A stretch of DNA of 64,000 bases. Source: Lactifluus volemus (lineage: Eukaryota; Basidiomycota; Agaricomycetes; Russulales; Russulaceae). Position numbers and translations under genes: made by a program. The stretch is from assembly GCA_022376515.1 (NCBI GenBank), contig WTXI01000009.1, positions 868,001 through 932,000 on the forward strand, in the 5' to 3' direction. The notes under the pieces were generated by a model. That model did not search any database and had not been told where the DNA came from. It worked only from the letters and a program-made list of their open reading frames with translations. Shown in pieces: positions 12,139 to 24,132 of this stretch; the first letter of the stretch is position 1, and the number at the start of each line of letters is the position of its first letter.

Positions 12139-14207
12139 ATGTCAGCTATCCCCAGGGCCGAGACTTTAACTTCACCTCCCCAGGCGTTCATGTTGGACCC
12201 ATCATCGGACTATTTCTCTGAAACGCCTTTTGATTCATACCCCGATGCAGATATCATCCTTCGTTCTTCCGACTCCCATGAATACCAAGTGCCAAAGCTT
12301 TATATCATCAACAGCTCTCCCATCCTTGCCAAGTTGGTGCGAACAGCTCCCATCACCTCGGATGCCGCTACTTCTGCACCCGGAGAGCCTGGGGCTTCGC
12401 TCACCAGAGTCCAGCTACCCGACAATCATACCATCCTTTCTTGCCTTCTCACTTTCATTTTCCCTGTATCTCCCATCCTCCCTCCGACCACCGAGCAGAT
12501 CATGGAGCTCCTGTCAGTAGCTCAAAAGTATGAAATGAAATCTGCGCTCATTCACATCCGCGATCGCATCGCTCGACAGGAGCCGTCCTTCATTCGCCCA
12601 GAGAATGCTCTCTACGTATTTTCTCTTGCTCAGAGATACAAACTTCGCGATGAGGTACTCAAAGCAGCACGAATCACGTTAGGCACTTCAATGACTTTCG
12701 ATGATCTGGATGGCCAGCTCGGAATCATGCCAGGTGCTTTTCTCTATGAGCTTTGGAAGTATCACCAAAGGGTTCGAGGGAATCTCTTACTGGACCTCCT
12801 TGGATTTAGAATGACTGGCGCACGCGGAACGCTGAAGGATTTACATTGCTTAAAGCTCAGCTCTTTTGGCATTCCAAGCTGGCTTGAGGACTACATCGAA
12901 TCCATCCGGAACTCACCCTCCTGCTTTGACCTCACCAAGTTTCACATGTCATTGACCCGCCATACTTCCCCAACGACCACGTTATCGAGCAGTTGTCCCT
13001 CGTGTGCATCAATCTCTAGTGAGATGATACACGCATTCTGGGGCGCATTGACAGCTGTCGTCCATAACAGCTTCAGGAGAGTGAGTGTCGATTGCGATAA
13101 ATCAGGCTTGCTTTATCAAGGTGCTGAACGATTTCCAGGCAGAATCAGATCTCTTGCTCGTTGCGAACGAGACGCACTTCCATAGTCACATCACGTCAAT
13201 AGGCGAAGCCTTGCCTACATCGGTTGGCCTGAACTTGCGCGAGACGGATGTCATACTACAATCATCTGACTCTGTCCACTTCCACGTCCACAAGTTAATG
13301 CTAGCGACGTCCTCACCATTCTTCAGTGATATGTTTTCTCTGGCCCAACCCTCCCACGACGAAATTTATGATGGATTCCCTGTGGTTCGCTTGCCCGAAG
13401 ACGCCGAAGTGCTCCATAGCCTCGTCACAATGTTGTACCCAATTCCCACCGTCGTGCCGGACTCTTATGAGAAGGTTTTAGATCTTCTTGCGGCTTCACA
13501 GAAATATGACATGGGCGCTGTCCAATCGTCCATTCGCGCCGAAGTCAGCCAGAAGACATTCACAACACTTACGGGATCGGGAGTTTTCCGCGCCTATGCG
13601 ATGGCAAGCAGTAAACGACTTGTTCCGGAGATGGAGAATGCTGCCCGTCTAACTTTGGATTATCCTATGACTTTCGAATGTTTAGGAGATGATCTAGGCT
13701 TGTTCGACGGCCGGGCGCTGCGTGACCTTGTCTACTATCGCAGGCGCTGTCGAGATAGCGTTGTTTCGTGTCTTGAATCATTTCTACATCGTCGGGATGG
13801 ACCGTCAAAAATCTGGGATGGTTGTCCCCAGTCCATACTCAAAGAAACATTACCTGTTGTCCTGCTTCGAGGACGCAGTCAGGCTATCCTCGCCGGCTGG
13901 TTACATGACTTCATTTCGCGGAGTGTCAGAGAACTCCAGAGCAGTTTTACGCGACCCCTCCTCGAGCAGTCGAATTTTCGAAAGCAATACATGCAAGCGC
14001 TCCAGAACCACATCAAAGAAACAGGCTGTAGTTTCTGCTTAAGGCAGTACCTTATGGAAGGGGAGTCGTACTTCGGACAATTACAGCATGAACTAAAATC
14101 GGCGCGCGATAAGGTTTGAACATTTGTATTATCCTATCATCAAGGCCTCTGGAATTCTTAACTTTCATACGTCACAGGTACCATTCCATGACCCATTGAA
14201 CGACTAG
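12139..14207 (+). CDS. Dual-BTB domain protein (copy D), intact
   Basis: Three exons in phase: 12139-13080, 13139-14113 and 14178-14207, about 648 residues. Half one: BTB-like start (ADIILRSSDSHEYQVPKLYI), SILTFIFPVSP-type loop, LLSVAQKYEM, a BACK-like helical stretch and CPSC followed by a conserved HAFWGALTAVV helix. Half two restarts with AESDLLLV right after the phase-0 intron, then ETDVILQSSD, FHVHKLMLA, MFSLAQP, LLAASQKYDM, and ends with CSFC and a charged helix. The 30-nt last exon adds VPFHDPLND. The start ATG at 12139 is chosen because it opens the frame shortly before the conserved BTB start. No lesion is visible. BTB proteins typically homodimerise and recruit CUL3; which substrate, if any, is unknown. 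Confidence 0.85.
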
Positions 14208-14968
14208 GAGCCCTTTCAGGTGGGACCTAGGAAAGGCGTCCGACTAAAACACGAGGGGAGGTTGGTGTTGCTGCCTAGAGACATGCCATGATGTACTTAC
14301 CTAGTTTTCCATGTTTTCATGCCGATGAGTTGGCCCAATCGCTCACACGTCACTCCTTGTTGGCGTGGCAGATCAGCCACCGCCCACGTCAGGTCTTGCC
14401 TCCGCTGGCACTTATATGTCGTCGTCGAAGCTCCAAGTGGCAAAGTTGGAACTGGAGGGGTTATCTCCGATCAAATCGCGAGCAGAAATGGCGCATCCTT
14501 ATTCTTTCGAGGTCAAGGACAAGGGTCACCGAGTTAGGCCTCAGAAGGGACGTGTATAGGGTCCGTGCGTGCCGGGCATGTTGTAGTGGCTTTGTGCTTG
14601 GGACGACTACTGTAGTGGCAAATAATGCAATACATGTTATGAACCCCACACCAAGCTAACTGGTTTGACGCCCCAGAGTCATCATAGAACGAGAGCTTCT
14701 TTCTGGATGTATGTCACGTGCTCTGGATGAACCACTTGGTACCCCCTGGCCAGATGATCCATGATAGCGTCTTAAAACATTAAAGCGGCCAGCAGGGGGA
14801 GTGACGTACTGTGTGTATAATCCCAGTTTGCGTTCATCGTCTATGATGATGTTCCAGAATTTCTCACGGTTTGACCCGAATTGAGCAACTCGATAGATCC
14901 CATGACGGCCTGATGACCACGTTGCACGAGACGCCACGTCAGCACGACTTAGAGATTCCGACTAACTT
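14208..14968. other. Intergenic spacer
   Basis: About 0.76 kb between copies D and E. Three overlapping + frames at 14288-14659 carry no family motif. No gene supported. Confidence 0.4.
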
Positions 14969-16894
14969 ATGCCGAACCTGAGGACAGTCCCCGCTGACGC
15001 GAGCGGAAATATTGAACGTGTCTTGGACCACCCGCATTCAGATATCATTCTTCGTTCTTGCGATTCCCATGAATTCAGAGTCCCAAGCCTGTACATCATC
15101 GACAACTCCTCCGTATTGACAAAGTCAATACAAAGCCCATCTAATCCCTTTGGCCCCGACATCGTCGTTAGTACCGATGCCTCGCCGTCGCTTCCGGTTG
15201 TCCCGCTTTCTGAAAGTGGTGACATCGTTTCGAGCCTCCTCAGTTTTATCATTCCCACGACGCCCCATCTCCCACCAACAACCGAAAAAGCCATGGACCT
15301 TCTTTCAGCGGCCCAAAAATATGAAATGACCTTGGTTCTAAACCGTATCCGTGATCATATAGCTCAACAAGATCCACCACTCGTTCGGGAAGAGACCGCA
15401 TTCGACGTTTATTCTCTTGCCAATCGCCACGGACTTCGCCAAGAAGCACGTCAAGCGGCGCGACTTACACTGAAGCTCCCAATGTCCTTAGAGGACCTGG
15501 AAGGCAAGTTCGACATTTTGTCGGGCTCTGTTCTTCATCAACTATGGATATACCATCGAAGTGTTCGGGATTTTCTTGAAGAGGACCTCTCGACATTTAG
15601 GATAGTCGGGGTCGAACCACGTATCAATTTTCGTTGTGTCAAGCTTACCTCCTCCGATGTTCCCGCTTGGCTTGACGACTATATCGATTCCGTGGCAAGA
15701 AACCCCGCCTTCTTCGACCTGTCCGAATTTCACATGGCCTTGGCCCGCCATGTTACCTCTTGCGACGACCCTGATCGCCAACTTCGATCTTGTCAAACTT
15801 GTGCGTCAATAAGCCGAAAAACGATAGACACTTTTTGGACGACTTTCACAAATATTTTCCAGCAATGTATTGAAGAAGCATATGTAAGCGTCGTTATCGT
15901 AAATATACCAATACGCTATGTGATAACACTTTAGCAGGCCGAAGCAGCCTTACTCTCAGAGACCGATACGCGATCACAAAGTCGGCCCCAGAATTCAACG
16001 ACGAACCCTTTCCCTCCCCGATGTTTAGACACGAACGATGCGGACGTAATAATTCTGTCGTCTGACCTTGCTCGGTTTCGTGTTCATAAGTCAATACTAT
16101 CCATGTCTTCCCCGTTCTTTCGCGACATGTTCTCTCTCCCTCAACCTCCCGATGGCGAACAAATCGATGGGCTTCCTTTGCTCCACTTGCCCGAGGATGC
16201 GGAAGTCCTGCACAGCCTTATCACGGTGCTTTACCCAATTCCTTCCGAAATCCCTGACTTTTATGACAAGGCCCTGGCTTTGCTCTCCGCGTTGCAGAAG
16301 TATGACATGGTCGCTGTCCAGTCGTCCGTCCGTGCCGTTATGAAAGGCATCGACCTTCGCCCCCGTTCCGGGCGGGACACCTTCCGTGCATATGGTATCG
16401 CCAGTGCGGAAGGGCTCGGCCTAGAAATGGAGACCGCAGCCCGTCTAGCTTTGGATTACCCCATGACGTTTGAATATATGGGAGATGAGCTTTCTTCTTT
16501 CAGAGGGTGGGCCCTACGGGACCTTATCCGCTTCCGCAGGCGCTGTCGAGATGGCCTCGTCTCGTGTCTTGAGTCGCTGCTCGATTTTCGCCTTCCTCCG
16601 TCCGATATCTGGGTCGGTTGCTACAACCCTATCTCTTTTTCCATTGCCTCGTGGTTACAGACGCTTCTTTCGGACTGTATCAAGAAGCTGCAACAGTCAT
16701 TCATGAATAGTCTATTGAAACCTTCAGGTCTCCGCGATCAATACTTGGCGGCCCTCCGGGCTCATATCACCCAAACGAATTGCAGCTTCTGCTCGAGAGT
16801 GCACATCATGCATGGGGAGACATTCTGCATAGAAATAGAGAATAAGCTAGTGAAGACACTGGATCAGGTGGGCACCTCATCACTCCTTATCTGA
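14969..16894 (+). CDS. Dual-BTB domain protein (copy E), intact
   Basis: Exons 14969-15883 and 15938-16894 join in phase 0 across a 54-nt intron (GTAAGC..GCAG). Half one: SDIILRSCDSHEFRVPSLYI, LLSAAQKYEM, a helical region, then CQTC and TIDTFWTTF. Half two restarts with AEAALLSET, then ADVIILSSDLARFRVHKSIL, SSPFFRDMFSLPQPPDGE, LPEDAEVL and ends CSFCSRVHIMHGETF. About 623 residues if translation runs to TGA at 16892-16894; by analogy with other copies a donor may lie just before GTGGGC (about 16869) and add a short exon, which I cannot place with confidence. The coding sequence is open throughout, so it is probably functional. Confidence 0.8.
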
Positions 16895-18398
16895 CGGCAT
16901 CTGAACACGCGTTGCGTGGTAGATTCCCTTCAACCTTGATTCTAGCCACAAGACTCCTCACCAACAAGGGCCGGGTTGAACATCATACGGTGGATGAAGA
17001 TAACGCAACCGAGGTCGAGGCGGTATCAGAGAAGTCAGTTCGATGTGCTGTAAGTTAAAGCGCAAGGAAGTTGTACGATGATGTCGCTGACCCATATTCC
17101 CATCGCTATACCTTTATTGTGGCTATAGTTATCCAATACCTCCACGGAAAGCATCTATTATACCCGCCCAGGAATCCCTCTCCATGGACACAGCGCCCTG
17201 TAGAACCATATTAGCACGACACTGGCTAGATTGCGGACGGACCAACGACCACTGCCCCAGGCTGATTTGAAACAGGAGCAGGCCCACATCGTGTTTGTCT
17301 TGTATGATACGAGGTACATTATGACGTCACATTGGGCACTGTTTTTTGGGGTCTGATCTATCCGCAGAGATGCATCGACTGCAGGCTGTACCTCACCACC
17401 AGAAGTAAAGTACTGGTCATGGCAGTGTCATGGCCTTGAAGGCAAGAATGGCGCAGTGTTCTCGACCAAGGTTTCCGAGTTTGTCCGGGGGATGGGAACC
17501 CTGTTTCATCAGGTTTGCACTATTGACAATGCCTATTACATAGAAAAACTGATGAGGGTGTATCCAGGCATGAGATAAGGTTCTATTCTCAGCGGAGCAG
17601 CCGATGTCAGTGGTCCCTGGAGAATCTGGAGATGCACGAGACTTCCCCCATTGCAGTCATGTGACCGCTTACGCGGTGTTATTCCACCGTGTGCTTTGTT
17701 GTAGGTTCTCTACTGTATCGGCACCTTCAGTCTTAAGCTGAACACGTCCAAACATGAGACGCGGAGTGATAATCAGAAGTTAGCCGATCGTCCTATCTTG
17801 TTCACGCATTGTCGCTACCCCCTCACTGGCATCGAGACGATGAAAAACCCGGTGATGCAAACCGATTCGACCATAAAGAACAACTATACAGTAATGAAGA
17901 TCAGCGCGTTCGATGCAGTATGTGGCTGCTGATAGCGTCCGGGATCCTTGGTCATCACTGTCGTTGTCTCTCCGTTCTTCGGCGCTCGAAGGTTTTCTCG
18001 TGGGAACACTCCTACTGGGACCCTGGCGCAATATGGCGCAGCGGGGCGATGTGATGGTTTTCTGACTGCATCTCGTTTCCACTTTGGTCATTATCGACCT
18101 CGATCTATCACTGCGGATGTGTACCATTCTGCGCAGCACGTAACTCCACCTTACGCATCTGTAAGCAATACAAGTTTAGAACCGCTATGAGTGGTTCGAA
18201 TTTCAAGGTTGGCACTTCTAGTCTTAATGGCCTTACAATAGGGAGGAGGGTTAATATCCGGTTTCCGTGACGTGAAGGGCGCTTATGGCTGCGCAGAGGT
18301 CACCGTGCTAGGCCCTTATCATAGTCGGGATCTTTGGTTTGCTACATTCAAAGAGTATTTAAACACACGCTAGATGGGTCCCCATACCACATGAAACT
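16895..18398. other. Long intergenic spacer
   Basis: About 1.5 kb without a supported gene. Frames at 17780-18190 on both strands overlap and lack recognisable motifs. A TATA-like stretch (gtatttaaac, about 18354-18363) sits some 40 bases before the next start codon at 18399. Confidence 0.4.
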
Positions 18399-20390
18399 AT
18401 GTCCACTACAACCCCTTTGGAGACCTCAGTATCTAACAACAATGTCGTAAAAGACGAATCTACAGTCTTCGAATACCCTCACGCAGACTTAATTCTTCGT
18501 TCCTGCGATTCCTGTGATTTCCGGGTGACAAAGTTTTACATCATCCATAGCTCACCTATCGTTGGCGAGCTGATACAAGGTTCCTCGATTTCTTCCGACA
18601 TCGCAAATGACGAAAACTCGCTTCCGGTGGCCCAGTTATCCGAAAGCAAAGTGATCCTCTGTAGTCTCTTCACTTTCATTTTTCCTGTATCCCCCGCCCT
18701 CCCCTCGACCATCGAAGAAATTATGGAGCTCCTATCCGTGGCTCAGAAGTATCAGATGACGTCAGCACTGGCTCGCATTCGAGGCAGCATCGATTGTCTC
18801 GATCCACCTTTCACCAGCCCAGAGACCGCGTTCCGCGTTTATACTCTTGCCCAGAGGTATGGATTGCGTCAAGAAGCACTTCTAGGGGCCCGTATCATTA
18901 CATTGAACTTTTCCATGACTCTTGAAGACTTGGAAGATACACTTGACATCATGTCCGGCGCTGATCTTTATCAACTGTGGAAGTACCACGACACAGTTCG
19001 AACTATCCTCGCATCGGATCTTGCGGAATTCAGGGAATCTGGTGCCTCCGGAACACTGACTGGTTCAAATTGTGTCGCGTCTACCCCCTCCCTTGTTCCT
19101 CGGTTTCTTGGCGACTACATCGATTCTATAGGAAGATCGCCGAACCTTTTCGATCCCATTGAATTTGGCATCGCCCTAACGCGCCACGCTAGCCAAGACA
19201 GATGCACATGTACGTGCCGAACGGGCCAGACCATACAGGCATTCTGGAAAGCTTTGACGACAGTTGTTTATGGAAGTATAGAAAAGGTGAGTCAAAGAGT
19301 ACAGCCAATGTAACCAAGCGACGTCCGTGATTGAACGCCCTACAGGCGGCGCCGGGTCTATCTCTCCCACAGGAAAGAGATAGCTCTAATGCACTATCCA
19401 AATCGAATAAGGTCTCGTTCGTTCCTACACCATTGGACATGCCTGGTGCGGATCTAGTACTCCGGTCGGCGGACCTTGTCGACTTTCGGGTCCACAAGTC
19501 AGTACTGGCTAAGGCCTCACCATTTTTCAGAAATCTTCCTTCGATTCTCTCTGACGGTGAAGTTGTTGATGGACTTCCTGTGATTCATTTATCTGAAAAA
19601 GCAGAGCTGTTGAGTAGTCTTATCTCCGTGCTCTACCCTGTTTGCTCTGTGATACCCTTGTCAATTGGCAAAAAGCTCTCCCTCCTCGCTGCTTTTCAGA
19701 AATACGACATCCCAGGTTCCATTTGGCCGCAGATTTACATACATCGCGGACGGCTCGGGGCTAATCCTTTCTATGCATACGCTATTGCATGCCGCAAGAA
19801 ATTCAGAGAACAAATGGAGAGCACAGCTGAAAACACTTTGAAATACCCAATGACATTCGAAACTCTTGGAAAAGGACTACAACTATTTGAAGGCTGGTCA
19901 CTGCGCGATCTAGTCCGCTTTCGGAGGCGGTGCAGAGACAACATGCTCGTATGCCTTGAATCGTTCCTCGGAGACCGTGCAGGGCCCTCAAAAATTTGGG
20001 TTGGTTGCCCTGACGCAAGGCATCACAGTCGGAGCCCAGGGGACGTAACTGTGTCAATGAAGGAAGATCTCCCCAAATGGCTGAGAGATATCCTTACAAG
20101 GAACAAGGACAAAATTAAAAAAGGATTCACGCTTTCGCTCGGCGAATTATTCTTCAGTATTCGCGACGAGTATATGACAGCTCTCCGGGCTCACGCAGAC
20201 TGTCATTTCTGCTTGCGCGTTCATGTATCAAAGGAGGGGTCGAGATTTTGCGATATACTTCTTGTCGAGCTACACAAGGCATTTCGTAAGGTAGAGGCAT
20301 CATTCCTTGCGATTTTCCACCTCCCAGAGAATGATTTATCTCACACTCTAGGAATCGGTGACTCGGGGGAGGAACCAAGCCTTGCCCTGA
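18399..20390 (+). CDS. Dual-BTB domain protein (copy F), intact
   Basis: Exons 18399-19286, 19346-20290 and 20352-20390, all in phase, about 623 residues. Half one: ADLILRSCDSCDFRVTKFYI, LLSVAQKYQM, RYGLRQEAL, then CTCTC and QTIQAFWKALTTVV. The 59-nt central intron (GTGAGT..ACAG) is followed by AAPGLSL and a second BTB: GADLVLRSADLVDFRVHKSV, ASPFFRNL, EVVDGLPVIHLS, QKYDI. The end has CHFCLRVHVSKEGSRFC. The last intron (20291-20351) leads to a short exon encoding ESVTRGRNQALP. The second half is diverged around the loop after FFR, where the usual MFSLPQP is replaced. Upstream TATA-like sequence near 18357. No lesion seen. Confidence 0.82.
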
Positions 20391-21415
20391 CGCAATAGAC
20401 CCAGTGGTGGGTCGAAGACTCGGAGGGATACCGCCGTTGCTGACGCAAGGCTCGCCTGTAGCTTTTACTTTCTTCCGTTAGTGTGCCAGTGGGACCCGCT
20501 GGCAGCATTGAAATTCTTGTATGATGGCATTGGCCCTGTAAGAGGGCGTACTCCTGCACTCCCAGTCGTGTACTCAAATATTGGAAGGATTTGTATCTCT
20601 TAAGAGGCTACGAAGGGCCAGGTTCTGACCTATATATAAAGTGTATGGTCTGATCATTCGAGTCGTGTGGTAATGATGTATGCGTCCCCATCGGTCGGCG
20701 GCCCGGGCCTCAGCGAGAATTAAGCGCCTGGGCCAGTAGTCGACGTTATTTATCATCTGGTCCTGGGCTTCTATTATTAGTAACCGGCTACTGGAACGAC
20801 TCACAAGGGACCATGTCAGATCACGATTTTCACGGGCACCTGCTCAGCTGAAGTGAGGCCTGGGGCCGGGAGACCCCGTGACGTACTACTCAAAGCCGCG
20901 GCCGATCTCACGGCGGTGTTCAGATTGTTTCACGGAGAGTAATGCCTCATTCAAGGTCTCACAGTACGATAAATCGATCACAGTAAGTCCAACGAAAAGT
21001 AAAGAAGAGGGATGTAAAACGACTTGGATATATCAAAATGAGTCGGATATAGCATGTGCGTTCCGAGTCATCGTCACGGTATTCGGAAGCTCTAGTCCCA
21101 CTGGAATAACAAGAGCTATGTATTAGTGGAACGTGCACAAATGGCACATAACCAACTCGGATGATTTATCAGATGCTTTATACATCATGATAGGCGTGGG
21201 TCAGAACCTGGCCCTCCGTAGCTCTTGAAAGATACCAATTCTTGCAACTACTCTTGCAACTACTGTAGTACTAGTACAAACTTGAAACTGGGACCCACAC
21301 GAGCGGACGTATGAAAAGCTTCTGGCGAACCTTTCAGTTGGCACTGGCTGCGTTGACATCTGCGATATACCTCCGAGCCTACGACATTGCCATTGGGTCC
21401 GTTGCGCCAGGAGGC
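20391..21415. other. Convergent intergenic region between copies F and G
   Basis: About 1 kb between the 3' ends of convergent BTB genes. Small frames only; no motif recognised. A short direct doublet (cttgcaactact twice) is at about 21240-21265. Confidence 0.4.
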
Positions 21416-23423
21416 TCACTTGCAGTCGTCCATCACCGATTCCTAGAACGTGAGATGCATCAGTTTCCGGGATATGGAAAATTGCGACGAATGAGATCTC
21501 TACCTCATGACATGCCAAGTATAACTCCCAAGAAAGTGCATCGCAAAATTTCGACCCCTCTTCCGTTACATGAACCCGCAAGCAGAAATTACAGTCTGCG
21601 TGACCCCGGAGAGCTGTCAAAAACTCGTGGCGAATCCTCGAAGACAGGTCGGGTGGACAGGTGAGCCCTTGTTTTATTCTGTCCTTTTCTCGTGTAAGGA
21701 TATCGCACAACCATCTGGGGAGAACATTCTTCATTGATTTGGCTACATTCCCAAGGCGGGCGCTGTGACTCATTGCATCTGGGCAACCAACCCAAATCTT
21801 TGAAGGCGCGGCACGAACTTCGAGAAATGACTCGAGGCATGCTACGATGTTGTCCCTGCAGCGCCTGCGAAAGTAGAAAAGATCGTGCAGTGCCTGGCCT
21901 TCGAATAATCTGAGTCCTTCTCCAAGAGTTTCGAATGTCATTGGGTAATCCAAGGTGAGGCGAGCGGCGTTCTCCATCTCGGGTATTAGCCTATTGCTGC
22001 TTGCGATAGCGTAAATACCGAAGGATCCGGCCCCAAAATGGTTAGAACGCCGGTGACGGACATGGGCGCGGATTGAGGATTGGATCGACACCATGTCATA
22101 TTTCTGACAGGCAGCGAGGAGAGATAATAGCTTGCTCTCAAACCAAGGGATCACATGCCGGACAGGGTAGAGCATTGGGATAAGGTAGTTCAGAAGATCA
22201 GCGTCTTCGGATAGTTGGACTATAGGAAGCCCATCGACAACTTCACTATCAGGGGGTTGGAAAGAAAACATATCTTTGAAGAATGGTGAGGCCATAGTCA
22301 GTGCTGACTTGTGGACCCGGAAGTTGACAAGGTCGGCCGACCGAAGTATTACATCTGCGTCTGGTACGTCCAAATATTTGCGCGGAGACGAGCCCAACTT
22401 GCTCGATTTGGTTCCAATTTGAGACTTCACTTCTTGCTCAAGTGATTGTGCCGACTCGGCCTGTAAAGGAGTTCGACGTCAGTAGTTGATCAATAATCGC
22501 GTCGCCACAACTGTCATATGCACCTTTTTAATACTTTCATCAACAACGGCCGTCAAAGCTGTCCAAAATGTGCGGATAGTCTGGCTAGTTATGCATGCAC
22601 AGGCGCATCTCCTATCTTTGCCCTTATCGCGAGTGTGGCGCCCCAAGGTGGTATTAAATTCAGCAAGATTGAAGAGTTTGGGAGTTCTCCCAATGGACTC
22701 GATATACATGTCAAGCCAACGCGGAATAAGGGAAGGGGTGGACCATGCACAACGTATGCCCGTCAGAGTGCCGCGAGCACCGAGGTCCCTGAATTCCGCA
22801 AGGCCCGACGCCAGGGCGCTTCGAACTCTCTTATGATACTTCCACAGTTCATAAAGAGTAGCGCCTTGCAAGATATCAAACTTGTCTTCTAAATCTTCGA
22901 TAGTCATCGAGAAGGTTAATGTGCTTCTTGCTGCCTGAAGCGCTTCTTGTCGAAGTCCGTACTTTTGAGCAAGAGAATAAACATAGAATGCGTTCGCTGG
23001 ACTGGTGAACGATGGATCCTGACGAGCGACGCAGCCTCGTATGCGGGCCATTGTGGAATTCATTTCGTACTTCTGAGCCACAGACAACAGTTCCATGGTT
23101 TCTTCGATGGTCGAGGGTAGGACGGAAGATACAGGAAAAGTGAAAGTGAGAAGGCTGTGAAGGATTAGCCCGGTATCGGATAGTTGGACTACTGGATGCG
23201 ATATTTCGTCATGCGTGGCGCAAGAAGAATTCAAGGCATTCTGTATAAGCTTTCCCAGCTTTGGAGAGTTGTTGATGATGTAGAGCTTTGATACGAGGAA
23301 AATGTAGGAGTCGGAAGAACGAAGAGTGAGATCAGCACCGGGGTAGTTGAAGAGTATGTTTGCTGATGATTCGTCTAGAACGACCATATTGGAAACGGAG
23401 ATCTTGAGAACGGATGTGGGCAT
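21416..23423 (-). CDS. Dual-BTB domain protein (copy G), intact
   Basis: Exons 23423-22524, 22460-21504 and 21442-21416, in phase, about 627 residues. Half one: NYPGADLTLRSSD, FPVSSVLPSTIEE, LLSVAQKYEM, QKYGLRQEALQAAR, then CACACITSQTIRTFWTAL. After the 63-nt central intron the second half starts AESAQSLEQE, then DADVILRSADLVNFRVHKSA, SPFFKDMFSFQ, EVVDGLPIVQLSEDADLL, QKYDM, and CNFCLRVHVTEEGSKFC. The micro-exon encodes ESVMDDCK. The start ATG at 23423 is clear here and is the reference for the closely related copies H and I, where the matching codon is not ATG. It is divergently paired with copy H. Confidence 0.83.
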
Positions 23424-24132
23424 AATCGTAGAATCTTCTTAAATACAGTACTACCCTTCGAATTATATGAAAATAAAAGGTTCAGATGAGGACATAGAAA
23501 GGAAGAGAATAAGAGCTACTGCGCAGTCGTCAGAACTCGTTACGCCATACTATAGACTACTTCGTGCAAAGACATTTTACGCCACCAGACTGCGAGGAAG
23601 ATAGTTGCTGTTATGGTATTAGGTGAACGATTGGACTACTAGTGCATTTGGCGCAAGTTACGCGCTGCGCAGAAATCCTAACACGTCTACAGGCAACGTC
23701 GATATAGGACACATGGCGTCGATGCGCAGTCAGAAAGTGTAAAAGAAGGGCGCAAAGGGCAGCTCGGAAACTGCGCAATGGACGTGGAGTTCCACATGAG
23801 ATGCTCACGTGCTTGGTTGGACGGCCCCATCGGCCCGAGATTTTCTTTTTGAGACCGCTTCGCTGGCAGCGCTAGATCTGGCACTTGCCAGTGGGGTGAG
23901 TCAGTCTGAGAACATACCACATAGGACGGTTTTCCCGCAGCGGTACCCTGGGCCTGCGTGGGCCAGTAAGACATTTTTCTCGCGATCTCACTGCGTAAGA
24001 TGCCTCCTTGTGCACTATGATATGCAACCCTCAGCCCTGAATCCGGTTTTCCGTATAAAGCTCAGAGGGGGTTTGATTTCCTCACCACGTACGATTCTGT
24101 CAACATCCCTTCTCGAGATCTCCGTTTCCAAC
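23424..24132. promoter_or_regulatory. Shared upstream region of divergent copies G and H
   Basis: The 0.7-kb interval between divergent starts (23423, minus; 24133, plus). A TATA-like gtataaag at about 24053-24060 lies about 75 bases before the copy H start at 24133, and after an in-frame upstream ATG at 24022, which favours the downstream start. Bidirectional regulation is inferred from geometry only. Confidence 0.4.
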
